Source: JBEVJC01 sp040510375 (lineage in GTDB: Bacteria > Bacteroidota > Bacteroidia > Chitinophagales > Chitinophagaceae). From it: 64,000 nt of DNA. Location: positions 124,001 to 188,000 of the forward strand of contig JBEVJC010000016.1 of assembly GCA_040510375.1 (NCBI GenBank). The letters run 5' to 3'. Position 1 is the first letter of the stretch, and the number at the start of each line of letters is the position of its first letter. The translations under genes and the position numbers were made by a program. The notes under the pieces are model-generated. The model had not been told where the DNA came from. It searched no databases and worked only from the letters and a program-made list of their open reading frames with translations. Positions 36,317 to 47,300 of this stretch are shown one piece after another.

Positions 36317-39289
36317 ATGAGTATTAAGAAAAACATTCTCCATTGCCTGTTCTTTCTCGGGGTACTGTTACAGGCTACCCTAACGTTCGCACAGAACGTC
36401 ACTGTCTCCGGAACTATATCAGACGCCACAGGTAAAACCATTCCGGGCGCTACTGTTTCTGTAAAGGGGTCGGCAACCAGTGTTGCCGCAGGAGCTGATG
36501 GGGAATTCTCCATCGTTGTTCCAGCAGGTTCCACAACACTTATCATCAGTTCGGTCGGGTATGTACCCGTTGAAGTGGACATAACAGGGAAAACCACAGT
36601 TGCTGTCACTCTTACGGCCGATAGTCAATCGCTCGAAGATGTGGTGGTAGTTGGTTACGGAACCGTTCGCCGCAGGGATGCAACAGGTGCTGTAGCGAGT
36701 ATTGGAACCCGTGATTTTAATTCCGGTGTGATCAATAATCCTATGCAGCAGATTGCGGGTAAAGTGGCTGGTCTGACTATCACCATACCCAATGGCGACC
36801 CCAACGCAGATCTTACTATCCGCCTTCGCGGGCAGACATCACTGAGTGGTGGGCAAACCCCATTGATTGTACTGGACGGAATCCCTCTTGATGATCCCAA
36901 CCAGATTGCCAGCATCCCCGCAGGGGATATTGCATCTTATGATATCCTTAAAGACGTATCGGCAACAGCGATCTACGGATCACGCGGTGCCAATGGCGTA
37001 ATCATCATCAATACAAAAAGAGGCGTTGCAGGCCGCGCCCGCGTGGAGTATAACGGTTATGTTGCCGTTGATAAAATACGTAAGGGTTTCGACCTGGCCA
37101 ATTCTTCCGAATGGAGACAGGCAGCGGTTTCTGCAGGAATTAACCAGTCAACCATCGATGGCCTGGATAAAGGCGCCAATACCGATTGGTCCGATGCCAT
37201 TACTCGTACAGCATTTACCCATAGCCATAATATAGCCGTATCAGGCGGTACAGGTGGATTTAACTACCGTGCCTCTGTTACCTATATGGACCAGGAAGGG
37301 ATCGTGATCAATACCGGTAAAGAGCAATTCGGTGCCCGGTTCAATGTTCAACAAAAGGCATTGAACAATAAACTCGATATCCGTTTCTCAGTTTTGTATA
37401 ATGAGAACAAACAAAAATATGCCGACTATGCCATCTTTGCGTTCATCAACACCGCACTTCCAACATACCCGGTGTTTAATGCAGACGGTTCTTATTATGA
37501 GTTCAGCGGTTTTGAACAACAAAACCCGGTAGCCCGCCAGGAGCTTCAGACCAACCAGGGAAAACAATTCCTTACACAGCTTCTTGGAAGCGCCGATTAT
37601 GAAGTCATCCCCGGACTGAAACTGGGTACACTCGGATCTATTTCCCGTTTCAATATACAGCGTGCCTATTTCCAACCTACATTACCTGCAGTAGGCAACC
37701 TGAATAATGCCAGCCAGAGCAACTCAAATGTGAACTCTAAAAAAGGAGATCTTCACGCCAACTATATCAAAGACATTGGCAAGAGTAACCTGAATGCAAC
37801 CGTTGTTTATGAATTTAACCAGTTCAATAACTATTCTATCTCTGCATCGGGTCAGGACTTCCTGGTTCCCGAGCTGGGACCCTGGTTCCTGGGTGGCGGT
37901 AACCCCAACCAGAACCTGATCAGTTCCGTTCAGCAGGAATTCAAAATCATTTCTTTCCTCGGACGTCTTGCCTATAATTACGATGGCAAATACTACGCAA
38001 CAGCTTCATTCCGTCGTGACGGCTCTTCCAAATTCGGTACCAACGAACGCTGGGGTAATTTCCCCTCCGCATCAGTTGCCTGGAGAATCAAGGGAGAATC
38101 ATTTATGGATGGCATCAGCTGGCTGGATGACCTGAAACTGAATGCAGGTTATGGTGTTGTGGGTAACCAGGATGCAATCGATCCATATGCTACCGAACTT
38201 CTGCAGGGTGGTTCCACACGTTATTATAATCCGTCCAACTCACAGTACTCTTACCCCCGTTCTTACCAGATCAGCCAGAACGATAATCCCGATCTTAAAT
38301 GGGAAGAACGTACGGGTGTAAACGTTGGACTGAGTTTCGCAGTTGCCAATAATCGGGTATCTGGTAATATCAACTGGTACAGTGACCGCACCAAAAACCT
38401 GCTGGCAAGTTATACCGTTCCGGTACCTCCTTATTTCTACCCGACCATCCTTGCCAACGTTGGCGAACTGACTAATAAAGGTCTTGAACTGCAACTTGCC
38501 GCTGATATCATCCGGTCAAAAGACCTTACCTGGAATGTTGGTGGCCAAATCACCCGCAACCGTACAAAAATTGAAACCCTTTCGGGAGAAATCAATGGCA
38601 CACCGGTTATACTGGATGAAGTACGCCAGGGCCAGGCAACCGGACGCGGATATGCGGATAACTTTATCACCTTCCTTAAAGTAGGTTATGCGCCGTATGT
38701 ATTCCAGCTGGCTGATTTTGCCGGTCTTGATCCAAACGCCACCGGAGCAAGCAACCAGTTGTATTACCTGCCCGACGGACAAACAACTACCAGTGTAAAT
38801 GCAGCGCGCAAAAAAACGATTGATCCAACCGCCCGTTTTAATTATGGTTTCAACAGTACGGTGAATTATAAATCATGGGGATTTAATTTCTTCCTGAGAG
38901 GTGTGGCCGGTCAGAAAGTATTTAACAACTACCAGAATATCACCAGCAACTTCGGAAGGTTGCCAGGTAACAATATCACAAAAGAAGGACTCAGCAATGG
39001 TTTCCGCGGATCACAGACTGCTTCCACCTACTGGCTGGAAAATGCTGGTTTCCTACGACTGGATAACGCAACACTGTCGTATACTTTCACCGGACTTAAA
39101 GGCTTCGATAACCTGCGTGCCTATGTAACCGGAAGCAACCTGTTTGTGATCACGGATTACACCGGACAGGATCCGGAAATCCAGGTTGGTAACAGTGTGC
39201 AGTCGTACATCGACGCCAACGTATCGGGGCTCGGCTTCTATCCCCGCAGCCGCACTATCACTGTTGGAATAAACGTAGCCTTTAAATAA
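36317..39289 (+). CDS. susC: SusC/RagA-type TonB-dependent outer-membrane transporter
   Basis: This 990-residue protein (ATG at 36317; the longer frame begins with TTG) imports oligosaccharides or other ligands captured by its SusD partner. A signal peptide is at 1-24, a carboxypeptidase-D-like beta domain at about 27-105 (VSGTISDATGKTIPGATVSV), then the SusC-specific VVVVGYGTVRRRDATGAV and a plug domain (IAGKVAGLTI, VLDGIPLDD, ILKDVSATAIYGSRGANGVI). The rest is a 22-strand-type barrel ending in TVGINVAFK. The susD gene follows at 36 bp. Expression is probably controlled by the operator at 36231-36260. Confidence 0.95.
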   Translation: MSIKKNILHCLFFLGVLLQATLTFAQNVTVSGTISDATGKTIPGATVSVKGSATSVAAGADGEFSIVVPAGSTTLIISSVGYVPVEVDITGKTTVAVTLTADSQSLEDVVVVGYGTVRRRDATGAVASIGTRDFNSGVINNPMQQIAGKVAGLTITIPNGDPNADLTIRLRGQTSLSGGQTPLIVLDGIPLDDPNQIASIPAGDIASYDILKDVSATAIYGSRGANGVIIINTKRGVAGRARVEYNGYVAVDKIRKGFDLANSSEWRQAAVSAGINQSTIDGLDKGANTDWSDAITRTAFTHSHNIAVSGGTGGFNYRASVTYMDQEGIVINTGKEQFGARFNVQQKALNNKLDIRFSVLYNENKQKYADYAIFAFINTALPTYPVFNADGSYYEFSGFEQQNPVARQELQTNQGKQFLTQLLGSADYEVIPGLKLGTLGSISRFNIQRAYFQPTLPAVGNLNNASQSNSNVNSKKGDLHANYIKDIGKSNLNATVVYEFNQFNNYSISASGQDFLVPELGPWFLGGGNPNQNLISSVQQEFKIISFLGRLAYNYDGKYYATASFRRDGSSKFGTNERWGNFPSASVAWRIKGESFMDGISWLDDLKLNAGYGVVGNQDAIDPYATELLQGGSTRYYNPSNSQYSYPRSYQISQNDNPDLKWEERTGVNVGLSFAVANNRVSGNINWYSDRTKNLLASYTVPVPPYFYPTILANVGELTNKGLELQLAADIIRSKDLTWNVGGQITRNRTKIETLSGEINGTPVILDEVRQGQATGRGYADNFITFLKVGYAPYVFQLADFAGLDPNATGASNQLYYLPDGQTTTSVNAARKKTIDPTARFNYGFNSTVNYKSWGFNFFLRGVAGQKVFNNYQNITSNFGRLPGNNITKEGLSNGFRGSQTASTYWLENAGFLRLDNATLSYTFTGLKGFDNLRAYVTGSNLFVITDYTGQDPEIQVGNSVQSYIDANVSGLGFYPRSRTITVGINVAFK

Positions 39290-39325
39290 GCTGCCATTTG
39301 ATTGTATAAATTAATAAAGACCGAT

Positions 39326-40957
39326 ATGAAACATAATAATATTTTTAAATTTTCGATAATCGTGGTTTCCATGCTGACATTGTCGGCCTGTACCAAACTC
39401 GATAAGAAAATATATAGTGTTGTACCCAACCAGAATTTCTGGCAGACACCTGCACAGATCGCTGCCGGTATCGCACCGGCCTATGCCAACCTTTCACAGA
39501 TCCCTGCCGGTGAATACCAGAACCTGATGGAACATTCAGCAGATGGCCAGCTGACTCCTGCACGCGGGGCCGACTGGCTTGCAGCTGGTCAGCATATTGA
39601 AATGTGGACGCATACCTGGCATGCCGAAACCGAAGCCGTGGTTAATACCTGGCCCGATCTGTATCGGGGGATCTCCAATATCAACTTCATCCTGAGCGTG
39701 GTTAACAGTCTCGATCCTGTACCAGCTGATCTGGCCAGCATCAATGCTGAATTGAAAACACTCCGCGCATTATATTATTACTGGGCAATGGATCTTTATG
39801 GTAATGTGCCATTGGTGACCGACTTCAATACCGATCCAACCACCATTACCAACAGCACCCGTAAACAGGTGTATGATTTTGTGGAATCGGAAATCAAGGA
39901 AAATATCAATAGTTTATCTACCACTGTCGGACTGGCAACATATGGCCGTGTAACAAAATACCTGGCATTCACCATTCTTGCCAAATTGTACCTGAACTCG
40001 GAGATCTATGTCAACCAACCACGGTGGGCCGAAGCGCGTGATGTTTGCGATTCAGTGATCCTGAGTAACAAGTACAGCCTGATGACCAACTACTACGATA
40101 ACTTCTCACCAACCAATGAAGGATCAACAGAGAATATATTTGCGGTGCCTTTTGACAACGTCAATATCGCGGGTAATAATATCCAGACGCAGACCCTGCA
40201 CTACGATAATGAACCAAATATGCGCATCCGTGGTGGTGGCTGGAATGGCTATTGCAGTAATGCAGAATTCTACAGCAACTTTGATACTACTTCGGTTTAT
40301 GCAAAGCGTGGCCAGAATACCTATCGGACCTTCCTTGACGCACGTTCCGGACAATACCTGATCGGACAGCAGTTCAAAGAAGTATATAACTATCCCCCAA
40401 GCACCAACGTACTGGTGGCAAGTGATAATGACGCACTGCGGCTGGTTGATAAACAAACCGGCAAATTGCTTTCGTTCTATGCTAATATCAAGGAGGTGAA
40501 CAACCCTACCGATACTTTCCGCCTGGCGGGTTTAAGAAGTATCAAATTTTTTCCTACCCCTGGCGTGCAGACTGCCATGAGCAATGATTTCCCCCTTTAT
40601 CGCCTGGCCGATGTACTGCTGATGCGTGCTGAAGCTTCGATGAGGAACGGGTCAGCCTCCGGCGTCGACCTCGGATATGTGAACCAGGTCCGTACCCGTG
40701 CATATGGCGGAGACGCAACCAAAAACTGGTCAATGGCAGATATGACCCTGCCCAATATGTTGGCCGAACGCGCACGTGAGCTGGCATGGGAAGACCATCG
40801 TCGCACCGACGTGATTCGTTTTGGTACATTCGGAAATGCCCGGACTCCCGCAAAGGCGCAGGATCCCGATCGTCACCTCGAAATTTTCCCGATTCCAAAG
40901 GCTCAATATCTCACTAACCCGAACCTGAAACAAAACCCGGGATACCCGGCATTCTAA
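39326..40957 (+). CDS. susD: SusD/RagB-type ligand-binding lipoprotein
   Basis: This 543-residue protein starts at the ATG at 39326. Its signal peptide ends in a lipobox (LTLSAC, followed by TKLDKK). The SusD fold is visible in the N-terminal helices (FWQTPAQIAAGIAPAYANL), the TPR-like LRALYYYWAMDLYGNVPLV, and the C-terminal LADVLLMRAEASMRNG, ARELAWEDHRRTDVIRFG and FPIPKAQYLTNPNLKQNPGY. It sits on the cell surface over the SusC barrel. Distant SusD proteins recognise many glycans, so substrate cannot be read from it. A hairpin terminator separates it from the next gene. Confidence 0.95.
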   Translation: MKHNNIFKFSIIVVSMLTLSACTKLDKKIYSVVPNQNFWQTPAQIAAGIAPAYANLSQIPAGEYQNLMEHSADGQLTPARGADWLAAGQHIEMWTHTWHAETEAVVNTWPDLYRGISNINFILSVVNSLDPVPADLASINAELKTLRALYYYWAMDLYGNVPLVTDFNTDPTTITNSTRKQVYDFVESEIKENINSLSTTVGLATYGRVTKYLAFTILAKLYLNSEIYVNQPRWAEARDVCDSVILSNKYSLMTNYYDNFSPTNEGSTENIFAVPFDNVNIAGNNIQTQTLHYDNEPNMRIRGGGWNGYCSNAEFYSNFDTTSVYAKRGQNTYRTFLDARSGQYLIGQQFKEVYNYPPSTNVLVASDNDALRLVDKQTGKLLSFYANIKEVNNPTDTFRLAGLRSIKFFPTPGVQTAMSNDFPLYRLADVLLMRAEASMRNGSASGVDLGYVNQVRTRAYGGDATKNWSMADMTLPNMLAERARELAWEDHRRTDVIRFGTFGNARTPAKAQDPDRHLEIFPIPKAQYLTNPNLKQNPGYPAF

Positions 40958-40974
40958 TTGTCAGAATTGTATAT

Positions 40975-41009
40975 AAAAAAGCAGTCTTGTTCGCATGGCT
41001 GCTTTTTTT
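40975..41009 (+). terminator. hairpin between susD and the first FG-GAP gene
   Basis: The arms AAAAAAGCAG and CTGCTTTTTT form a ten-pair stem with a 14-base loop and a downstream T run. It probably works as a partial terminator, lowering expression of the two large genes that follow. Confidence 0.75.
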
Positions 41010-41028
41010 ACATTGCAATAGTTATTAC

Positions 41029-44000
41029 ATGAAACGATTCCTGCCACTTGCCTTGCTGATTTCCTTCGCCGTTGGTTGTAACACCAGGGACAGGGAACTT
41101 CCTACCGACGGGCTGTTCCAGCTGCTGCCCGCATCCGCAACCGGTATCAGTTTCAACAATGAAGTAAAAGACAGTGCACATGTAAACATCCTTAACTTCC
41201 GCAACTTTTATAACGGAGGGGGAGTGGCCATCGGTGATATTAATAACGATGGCAAACCGGAAATCTTTTTCAGCTCCAACCAGGGTACCAATAAACTGTA
41301 TCTCAACAAAGGAAATTTCCAGTTTGAGGATATCAGTGCCAAAGCAGGCATTGAAGGAATCTATAAATGGCATACCGGTGTGAACATGGTTGATATAAAT
41401 GCTGATGGCTGGCTGGATATCTATGTATGCAATAGCGGTGATGTAATGGGCAATCTGCGGCAGAATGAACTTTATATCAACCAGCGCAACGGCAGCTTTA
41501 AAGAAGAGGCTGAAGCGTATGGCCTGGCCGATAAAGGCATCGGAACCATGGCAGCATTTTTTGATTATGACCATGATGGCGATCTTGATTGTTTCATTCT
41601 TAATAATAGCTTTCGTCCCATTGAAAGTTTCGGGTACGACCGGAATATCCGGCATATCCGGAGCGAAAGCGGGGGACATCGTTTCTATCGCAACGACGAC
41701 GGCCATTTTACTGATGTAAGTGAGGCTGCCGGGATCTTCGGATCCGAGATTGCCTTTGGCCTTGGAGTGAGTGTTGCAGATCTCAATAACGATGGATGGA
41801 GCGATATGTATGTATCAAACGATTTTTTTGAACGGGATTATTTGTATATCAACCAGCAGGATGGCAGCTTCCGTGAAACGATCTCGGAAGGTGCCGGTCA
41901 TACCAGCCTCGCCTCCATGGGCAGCGATGTGATGGACATCAATAATGATGGGAACCTGGATATATTTACCACGGATATGCTGCCGGAAGATGATTACCGG
42001 TTAAAGACAGTATCGCGTTTCGATGACTATGATGTACAGGCAGCAAAACTGAACAATGATTTCCATCACCAGGTCCAGGCCAACTGCCTGCAGTTAAATA
42101 ATGGTGACGGAACCTTTAAAGAGATTGCAGATTACGCGGGTGTGGAAGCAACCGACTGGAGCTGGGGTGCTCTGAGTTTTGATTTTGACAACGATGGCTG
42201 GAAAGATATTTTTGTGAGTAACGGAATCAGCCGCGACCTGACCGACCAGGACTTCCTCGATTTTTTCAGTGCAGCAGATACGCGCCAGCGCGCGGTAGAC
42301 TCTGGTTTCAGCTACAAGACCTTCCTTGAAAAATTAAAATCGACTCCCATTCCCAATTATGCTTTCGTGAACCAGCGCGATCTGCGTTTCCATAATGATT
42401 CAAAAAGATTGGGACTTGCTACCCCATCATTCAGCAATGGAGCGGCATATGGTGATCTCGACGGTGATGGTGATCTTGACCTGGTAGTTAACAACGCAAA
42501 TATGCCCGCCTTTATTTACCGTAACCAGACATCGGAACGGTCACTTGCACATTACATTAAAATCCGTTTTGAAGGGTCAGGCCAGAATAAATCCGGTATC
42601 GGTGCAAGGGCCATCGTTTATGCGGGTGGTCAGCAACAGGTAAACGAAAACATGCCCTGTCGCGGGTTTCAGAGCTCTACCGAATCTTATTTAACCGTTG
42701 GTGTTGATTCCACGACCAGCATCGACTCGATAGTAATCCGCTGGCCAAACCTTAAAACACAGACAATTTATAAACAACCCACCGATACAACAATTATTGT
42801 ACGACAGGCAGATGCTACTATGGATTTTATTTCACCAGGTTACCTGCCGGCTATTTATTCAGATGCCAGTTTCACAACAATTGATGGTAATAGTAAACAC
42901 ACCGAAAACCACTTCATTGACTTCGATCGGGAGAAACTTATTCCCCGGATGATTTCCACCGAAGGACCAAAACTTGCGGTTGCTGATGTAAACGGGGATG
43001 GACTGGAAGATTTTATAATGGGTAATGCGGCAGGCGAATCCGCAAAACTGTTTATACAGGATGCTGGTGGCAAATTCCATTTTTCACCCGTTTTTGCTTT
43101 TGACCAGGATAAACAAAATGAAACTGTGGGTGCTGTGTTTTTTGATTCGGATACGGATGGCGATCAGGACCTGGTGATGGTTTCAGGTGGAAATGAACAT
43201 GCTGAAGGTGATCTGCAACTACTGGCCAGGCTTTACATCAATGACGGGAAAGGCTTATTCAAAAGGGCTTTCAGGGGATGGCCCATGGTGTCGGTCAACG
43301 CCTCCTGTGTACGGATCGCAGATATAAACGGAGATAAATTGCCCGATATATTTATTGGAGCACGAAGTATCGCCGGCAGTTACGGATTAAAACCTTCTAG
43401 TGTATTACTGAAAAATCAAGGAAACGGGGTTTTTGTAAATGTTACTTCAACAATGGCTCCGGGATTAACAGGTTTGGGTATGGTGACCGATGCAGTCTGG
43501 GACATTTTTGATAGGGATGGCAAACCATCACTGGTGGTAGTGGGCGACTGGATGCCTGTTACCATCTTTAAGTTCCGGGATGGCCAATTGAAAAAAACGG
43601 CAGAGATAGATAATTCATCGGGTTGGTGGAATGCAGTTGCAACGGCTGACCTCGATGGAGACGGGCTGAAAGACCTGGTAGCGGCCAATCGCGGAATGAA
43701 TTCGAAGATCAGGGCAGATAAAGACCATCCCGGGCGTTTGTTCGTTGATGATTTTGACGGGAATGGCCAGGTAGAATGTATACCCGCCTACTTCAAATCG
43801 GATGGGGTTTCCTATCCGTTCAATCTCCGGGGAGACCTGGTAGCACAACTGCCGCTCATGAAAAAGAAATTCCTTTATTACTCCACCTATGCCGGCAAAT
43901 CAATTGAAGAAGTATTGACAGAAGATCAACGAAAAGCCGCAACGGTCCTCGAAGTGTCTGAGTCCAGGTCCATGATCTATTATAACAACGGAAAGGGCGG

Positions 44001-44331
44001 GTTCATTCCCGTGGCACTGCCTGTTGAAGCCCAACTTTCCGCCATGTTCGCCATCATTTTAACAGATATGGATAGCGATGGCCGGCCTGATATTTTGATA
44101 GGAGGAAATTTTTATGGACTCAAACCCGAGACCGGACGTTATGATGCAAGTCGCGGGTTGAGTTTTATAAACAAGGGTCAGCGTGGTTTTAGTTACCTTG
44201 ACAATCGTTTATCCGGAATTAATAGTGAAGGCGAGATCCGTGATATCAAATTAATAAAGACCGGCAAGGGCAACCTGCTGCTGATTGCCCGCAACAACGC
44301 AGAATTGCAGGTCTTCCAACAAAACAAATGA
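41029..44331 (+). CDS. FG-GAP repeat/ASPIC-UnbV lipoprotein (CRTAC1-like), first copy
   Basis: This is a 1100-residue surface lipoprotein starting at the ATG at 41029, with a lipobox-like ISFAVGC after the signal peptide. It contains at least twelve VCBS/FG-GAP calcium-loop repeats, for example GDINNDGKPEIFF, FDYDHDGDLDCFI, VADLNNDGWSDMYV, GDLDGDGDLDLVV, ADVNGDGLEDFIM and TDMDSDGRPDILIG, consistent with a beta-propeller pair. An ASPIC/UnbV domain lies between them (about 525-605: SGIGARAIVYAGGQQQ, CRGFQSSTESYLTVGV). Overlaps the next gene by four bases (ATGA). The family is frequent near SusC/SusD pairs in this order; function is unknown, adhesion or ligand binding is inferred. Confidence 0.9.
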   Translation: MKRFLPLALLISFAVGCNTRDRELPTDGLFQLLPASATGISFNNEVKDSAHVNILNFRNFYNGGGVAIGDINNDGKPEIFFSSNQGTNKLYLNKGNFQFEDISAKAGIEGIYKWHTGVNMVDINADGWLDIYVCNSGDVMGNLRQNELYINQRNGSFKEEAEAYGLADKGIGTMAAFFDYDHDGDLDCFILNNSFRPIESFGYDRNIRHIRSESGGHRFYRNDDGHFTDVSEAAGIFGSEIAFGLGVSVADLNNDGWSDMYVSNDFFERDYLYINQQDGSFRETISEGAGHTSLASMGSDVMDINNDGNLDIFTTDMLPEDDYRLKTVSRFDDYDVQAAKLNNDFHHQVQANCLQLNNGDGTFKEIADYAGVEATDWSWGALSFDFDNDGWKDIFVSNGISRDLTDQDFLDFFSAADTRQRAVDSGFSYKTFLEKLKSTPIPNYAFVNQRDLRFHNDSKRLGLATPSFSNGAAYGDLDGDGDLDLVVNNANMPAFIYRNQTSERSLAHYIKIRFEGSGQNKSGIGARAIVYAGGQQQVNENMPCRGFQSSTESYLTVGVDSTTSIDSIVIRWPNLKTQTIYKQPTDTTIIVRQADATMDFISPGYLPAIYSDASFTTIDGNSKHTENHFIDFDREKLIPRMISTEGPKLAVADVNGDGLEDFIMGNAAGESAKLFIQDAGGKFHFSPVFAFDQDKQNETVGAVFFDSDTDGDQDLVMVSGGNEHAEGDLQLLARLYINDGKGLFKRAFRGWPMVSVNASCVRIADINGDKLPDIFIGARSIAGSYGLKPSSVLLKNQGNGVFVNVTSTMAPGLTGLGMVTDAVWDIFDRDGKPSLVVVGDWMPVTIFKFRDGQLKKTAEIDNSSGWWNAVATADLDGDGLKDLVAANRGMNSKIRADKDHPGRLFVDDFDGNGQVECIPAYFKSDGVSYPFNLRGDLVAQLPLMKKKFLYYSTYAGKSIEEVLTEDQRKAATVLEVSESRSMIYYNNGKGGFIPVALPVEAQLSAMFAIILTDMDSDGRPDILIGGNFYGLKPETGRYDASRGLSFINKGQRGFSYLDNRLSGINSEGEIRDIKLIKTGKGNLLLIARNNAELQVFQQNK

Positions 44332-47300
44332 ACCGCTACCTCATTTTTTTCTATACCTGTTTTGTTTTGCTCGCGTCCTGCTCGACCGGAGAGTCGCCTT
44401 TATTCACTTCCGTGGACAGTAAGACCACCGGAATCCATTTCCGCAACAACCCGGCTACCGGCGATTCACTTAACTTTCTTGATTACCTCTATTATTATAA
44501 CGGAGGAGGTGTGGCATTGGGAGATATCAATAATGACGGACTAACTGATATATTTTTTACCGCCAATAATAAAGGAGGAAATAAACTTTACCTGAATAAA
44601 GGGGGATTCCATTTTGAAGATATAACAGCTGCGGCGGGCGTGGCCGGTGGGTCGGACTGGAATACCGGCGTAACCATGGCCGATGTAAATGGCGACGGCC
44701 TGCTTGATATCTATGTATGTGCGGTGAGTGGTAAACTGGGACTGCAGGGTAAAAATGAATTGTACATAAATAATGGCCGGACTGGTTTTAAAGAAGAGGG
44801 AGCCAGATACGGACTCGATATCCAGGCATTCTCCACACAGGCAGCCTTCTTTGATTATGATCATGATGGGGATCTTGACTGTTACCTTCTCACTCAATCC
44901 TCCCACTCAGTTGATATGTACCGGGATACTTCTTTGCGGCGGATTGCCGCTGGTAAAGCGGGCGACAGGTTAATGCGGAATGACGGCGGCCATTTCTCCG
45001 ATGTAACTATTGGTTCGGGCATTTATAATAGTGTGCTGGGATACGGGCTGGGATTGGCTATTGCTGATCTCAACAACGATGGGTGGGATGATATCTATGT
45101 AGGAAACGATTTCCATGAGAATGATTATTATTATATCAACCAGCAGGACGGCAGTTTTCGTGAAAACGGGGCAGCCGTATTCGGACATTACTCCCGGTTT
45201 AGTATGGGGAATGATATTGCTGATTACAATAATGATGGCCAGCCTGATTTAATCACAGCAGATATGTTACCTGCCGAAGAAAAGTTCCTGAAAACATATA
45301 GTGGTGGCGATGCGCTGGATATTTATCGATATACGATTGAAAAGAATGGCTTCCAGCACCAGTTCTCCCGTAATGCACTTCAGCGCAACCTTGGTAACGG
45401 CACGGGGTTCAGTGAAGTGGCATTGCTGGATGGAGTGGCAGCAACAGACTGGAGCTGGGCCCCGTTACTGGCCGACTTCGACAATGATGGAACCAAGGAT
45501 CTTTTTATTTCAAATGGTATTGTAAAACGACCGGTTGACCTTGACTATGTAAAGTATCTGTCCAGTTCGCTAGTGCGTAAGGAACTCTCCGGTTCATCCC
45601 GGTTGGACAAACAAGCGCTTGACCAGATGCCCGATGGGAAAGTACATAACTATCTTTTCCAGGGAAGCAGCAGCGGCAGGTTCAGCGATAAAAGTTTTGA
45701 ATGGGGAATGGATAAACCGGGTTATTCCAATGGTGCTGCGTATGCCGATCTTGACAATGACGGGCGACTTGACCTCGTCATCAACAATATCAACGAAGAA
45801 GCCGGCATCTACCGGAATACCAATCCCTCTCCGGTGCATTGGTTGCAAATTAATTTTCGCGCCGGTAATGGAAATACCCTTGGTATGGGTGTTAAAGCAT
45901 GGGTATATCAACAGGGAAGAATGCAATACCAGCAACTGATGACCACCAGGGGATTTCAGTCGTCAGGTGCACCGGTACTGCATTTCGGCCTGGGAAATAA
46001 CAAGGTTGACAGTATCCGGATTGTCTGGCCCGATGGGGCAACCAGTTTGCTGGTTAATCCGAAAACCGATACAATCCTTACGTTAAAATATTCACCGGTT
46101 GAAAAATATACCTATGCGCCATCTCCGGTAACACCGATGCTCGATATAACTGATAAGCTTAAGATTCAATGGGCGCACCGGGAGAATGATTATACCGATT
46201 TCAACAGCCACCGCCTGTTGCCGCACTTACTTTCCACCCGGGGACCCCGGATGGCCGTTGCTGATATCAATGGCGACAAGCTGGATGATGTATATATCTG
46301 TGGTGCATCTGGTCAGTCCGGCCTCTTCCTCGTTCAACATACGGATGGTTCCTTTGAAGAAAGGGCAGGGACCGGGAGTTCATTGCGGACAGAAGAAACG
46401 GATGCTGTTTTTTTCGACGCAGATGCGGATGGCGACCAGGACCTGTTTGTTATAAGCGGTGGTAATGACCGGTCTTTAAAAGACACGCTTTTAAGAGATC
46501 ATCTCTATCTCAATAACGGTACCGGTCATTTTACTGAAAAATTATTTCCGTCTCTGGCTGCCAGCAAGAGCACGGTAGCTGCATCGGATATAGATCATGA
46601 TGGCGACCAGGATTTGTTCATTGGTGTATTATCGGCTGCGGGAGATTATGGTTTGTCATCACCATCGTACCTGTTGCTGAATGACGGCAATGCAAATTTC
46701 ACTGAAGCTCCCGCAGGTATAATGGATACTAATGACCTCGGAATGATCAATGCTGCCGTGTTTGTTGATGTGGACAGGGATGGCTGGCCGGACCTGGTTA
46801 CAGCAGGGGAATGGCGGGAAGTACAGGTGCTGAAGAACAATATGGGCAGGTTCACTGCGGCCAGGATCAATGGCACTGCTGGTTTGTGGCAGTCCCTGTC
46901 GACGGCCGATATTGATAACGATGGTGATCCTGACCTGCTGGCTGGCAATTATGGACTCAATTCAAAACTCCATGCTTCGCAGCAGGATCCGTTGAAGATG
47001 TATGTTACGGATTTTGATAAAAACGGACAGGCTGAACAGATACTGACCCATTCTGTTGGTGGAAAAGAATATACGTTCCTTGGTAAGGATGAACTGGAAG
47101 TCCAGCTGCCTTCCATGAAAAAATCATACCTGCGTTACCGCGACTTTGCAGGTAAAACGGTGCAGGAGGTTTTTGGCGGCGAGCTGGAATCCGCTACCGT
47201 ATTGAGTTGCAAGCTCCTGGCTTCTGGCATCTTCCGGAATGATGGTGATGGGAATTTTGTTTTTGAACAACTTCCGGATGAAGCGCAGTACTCACCGTTG

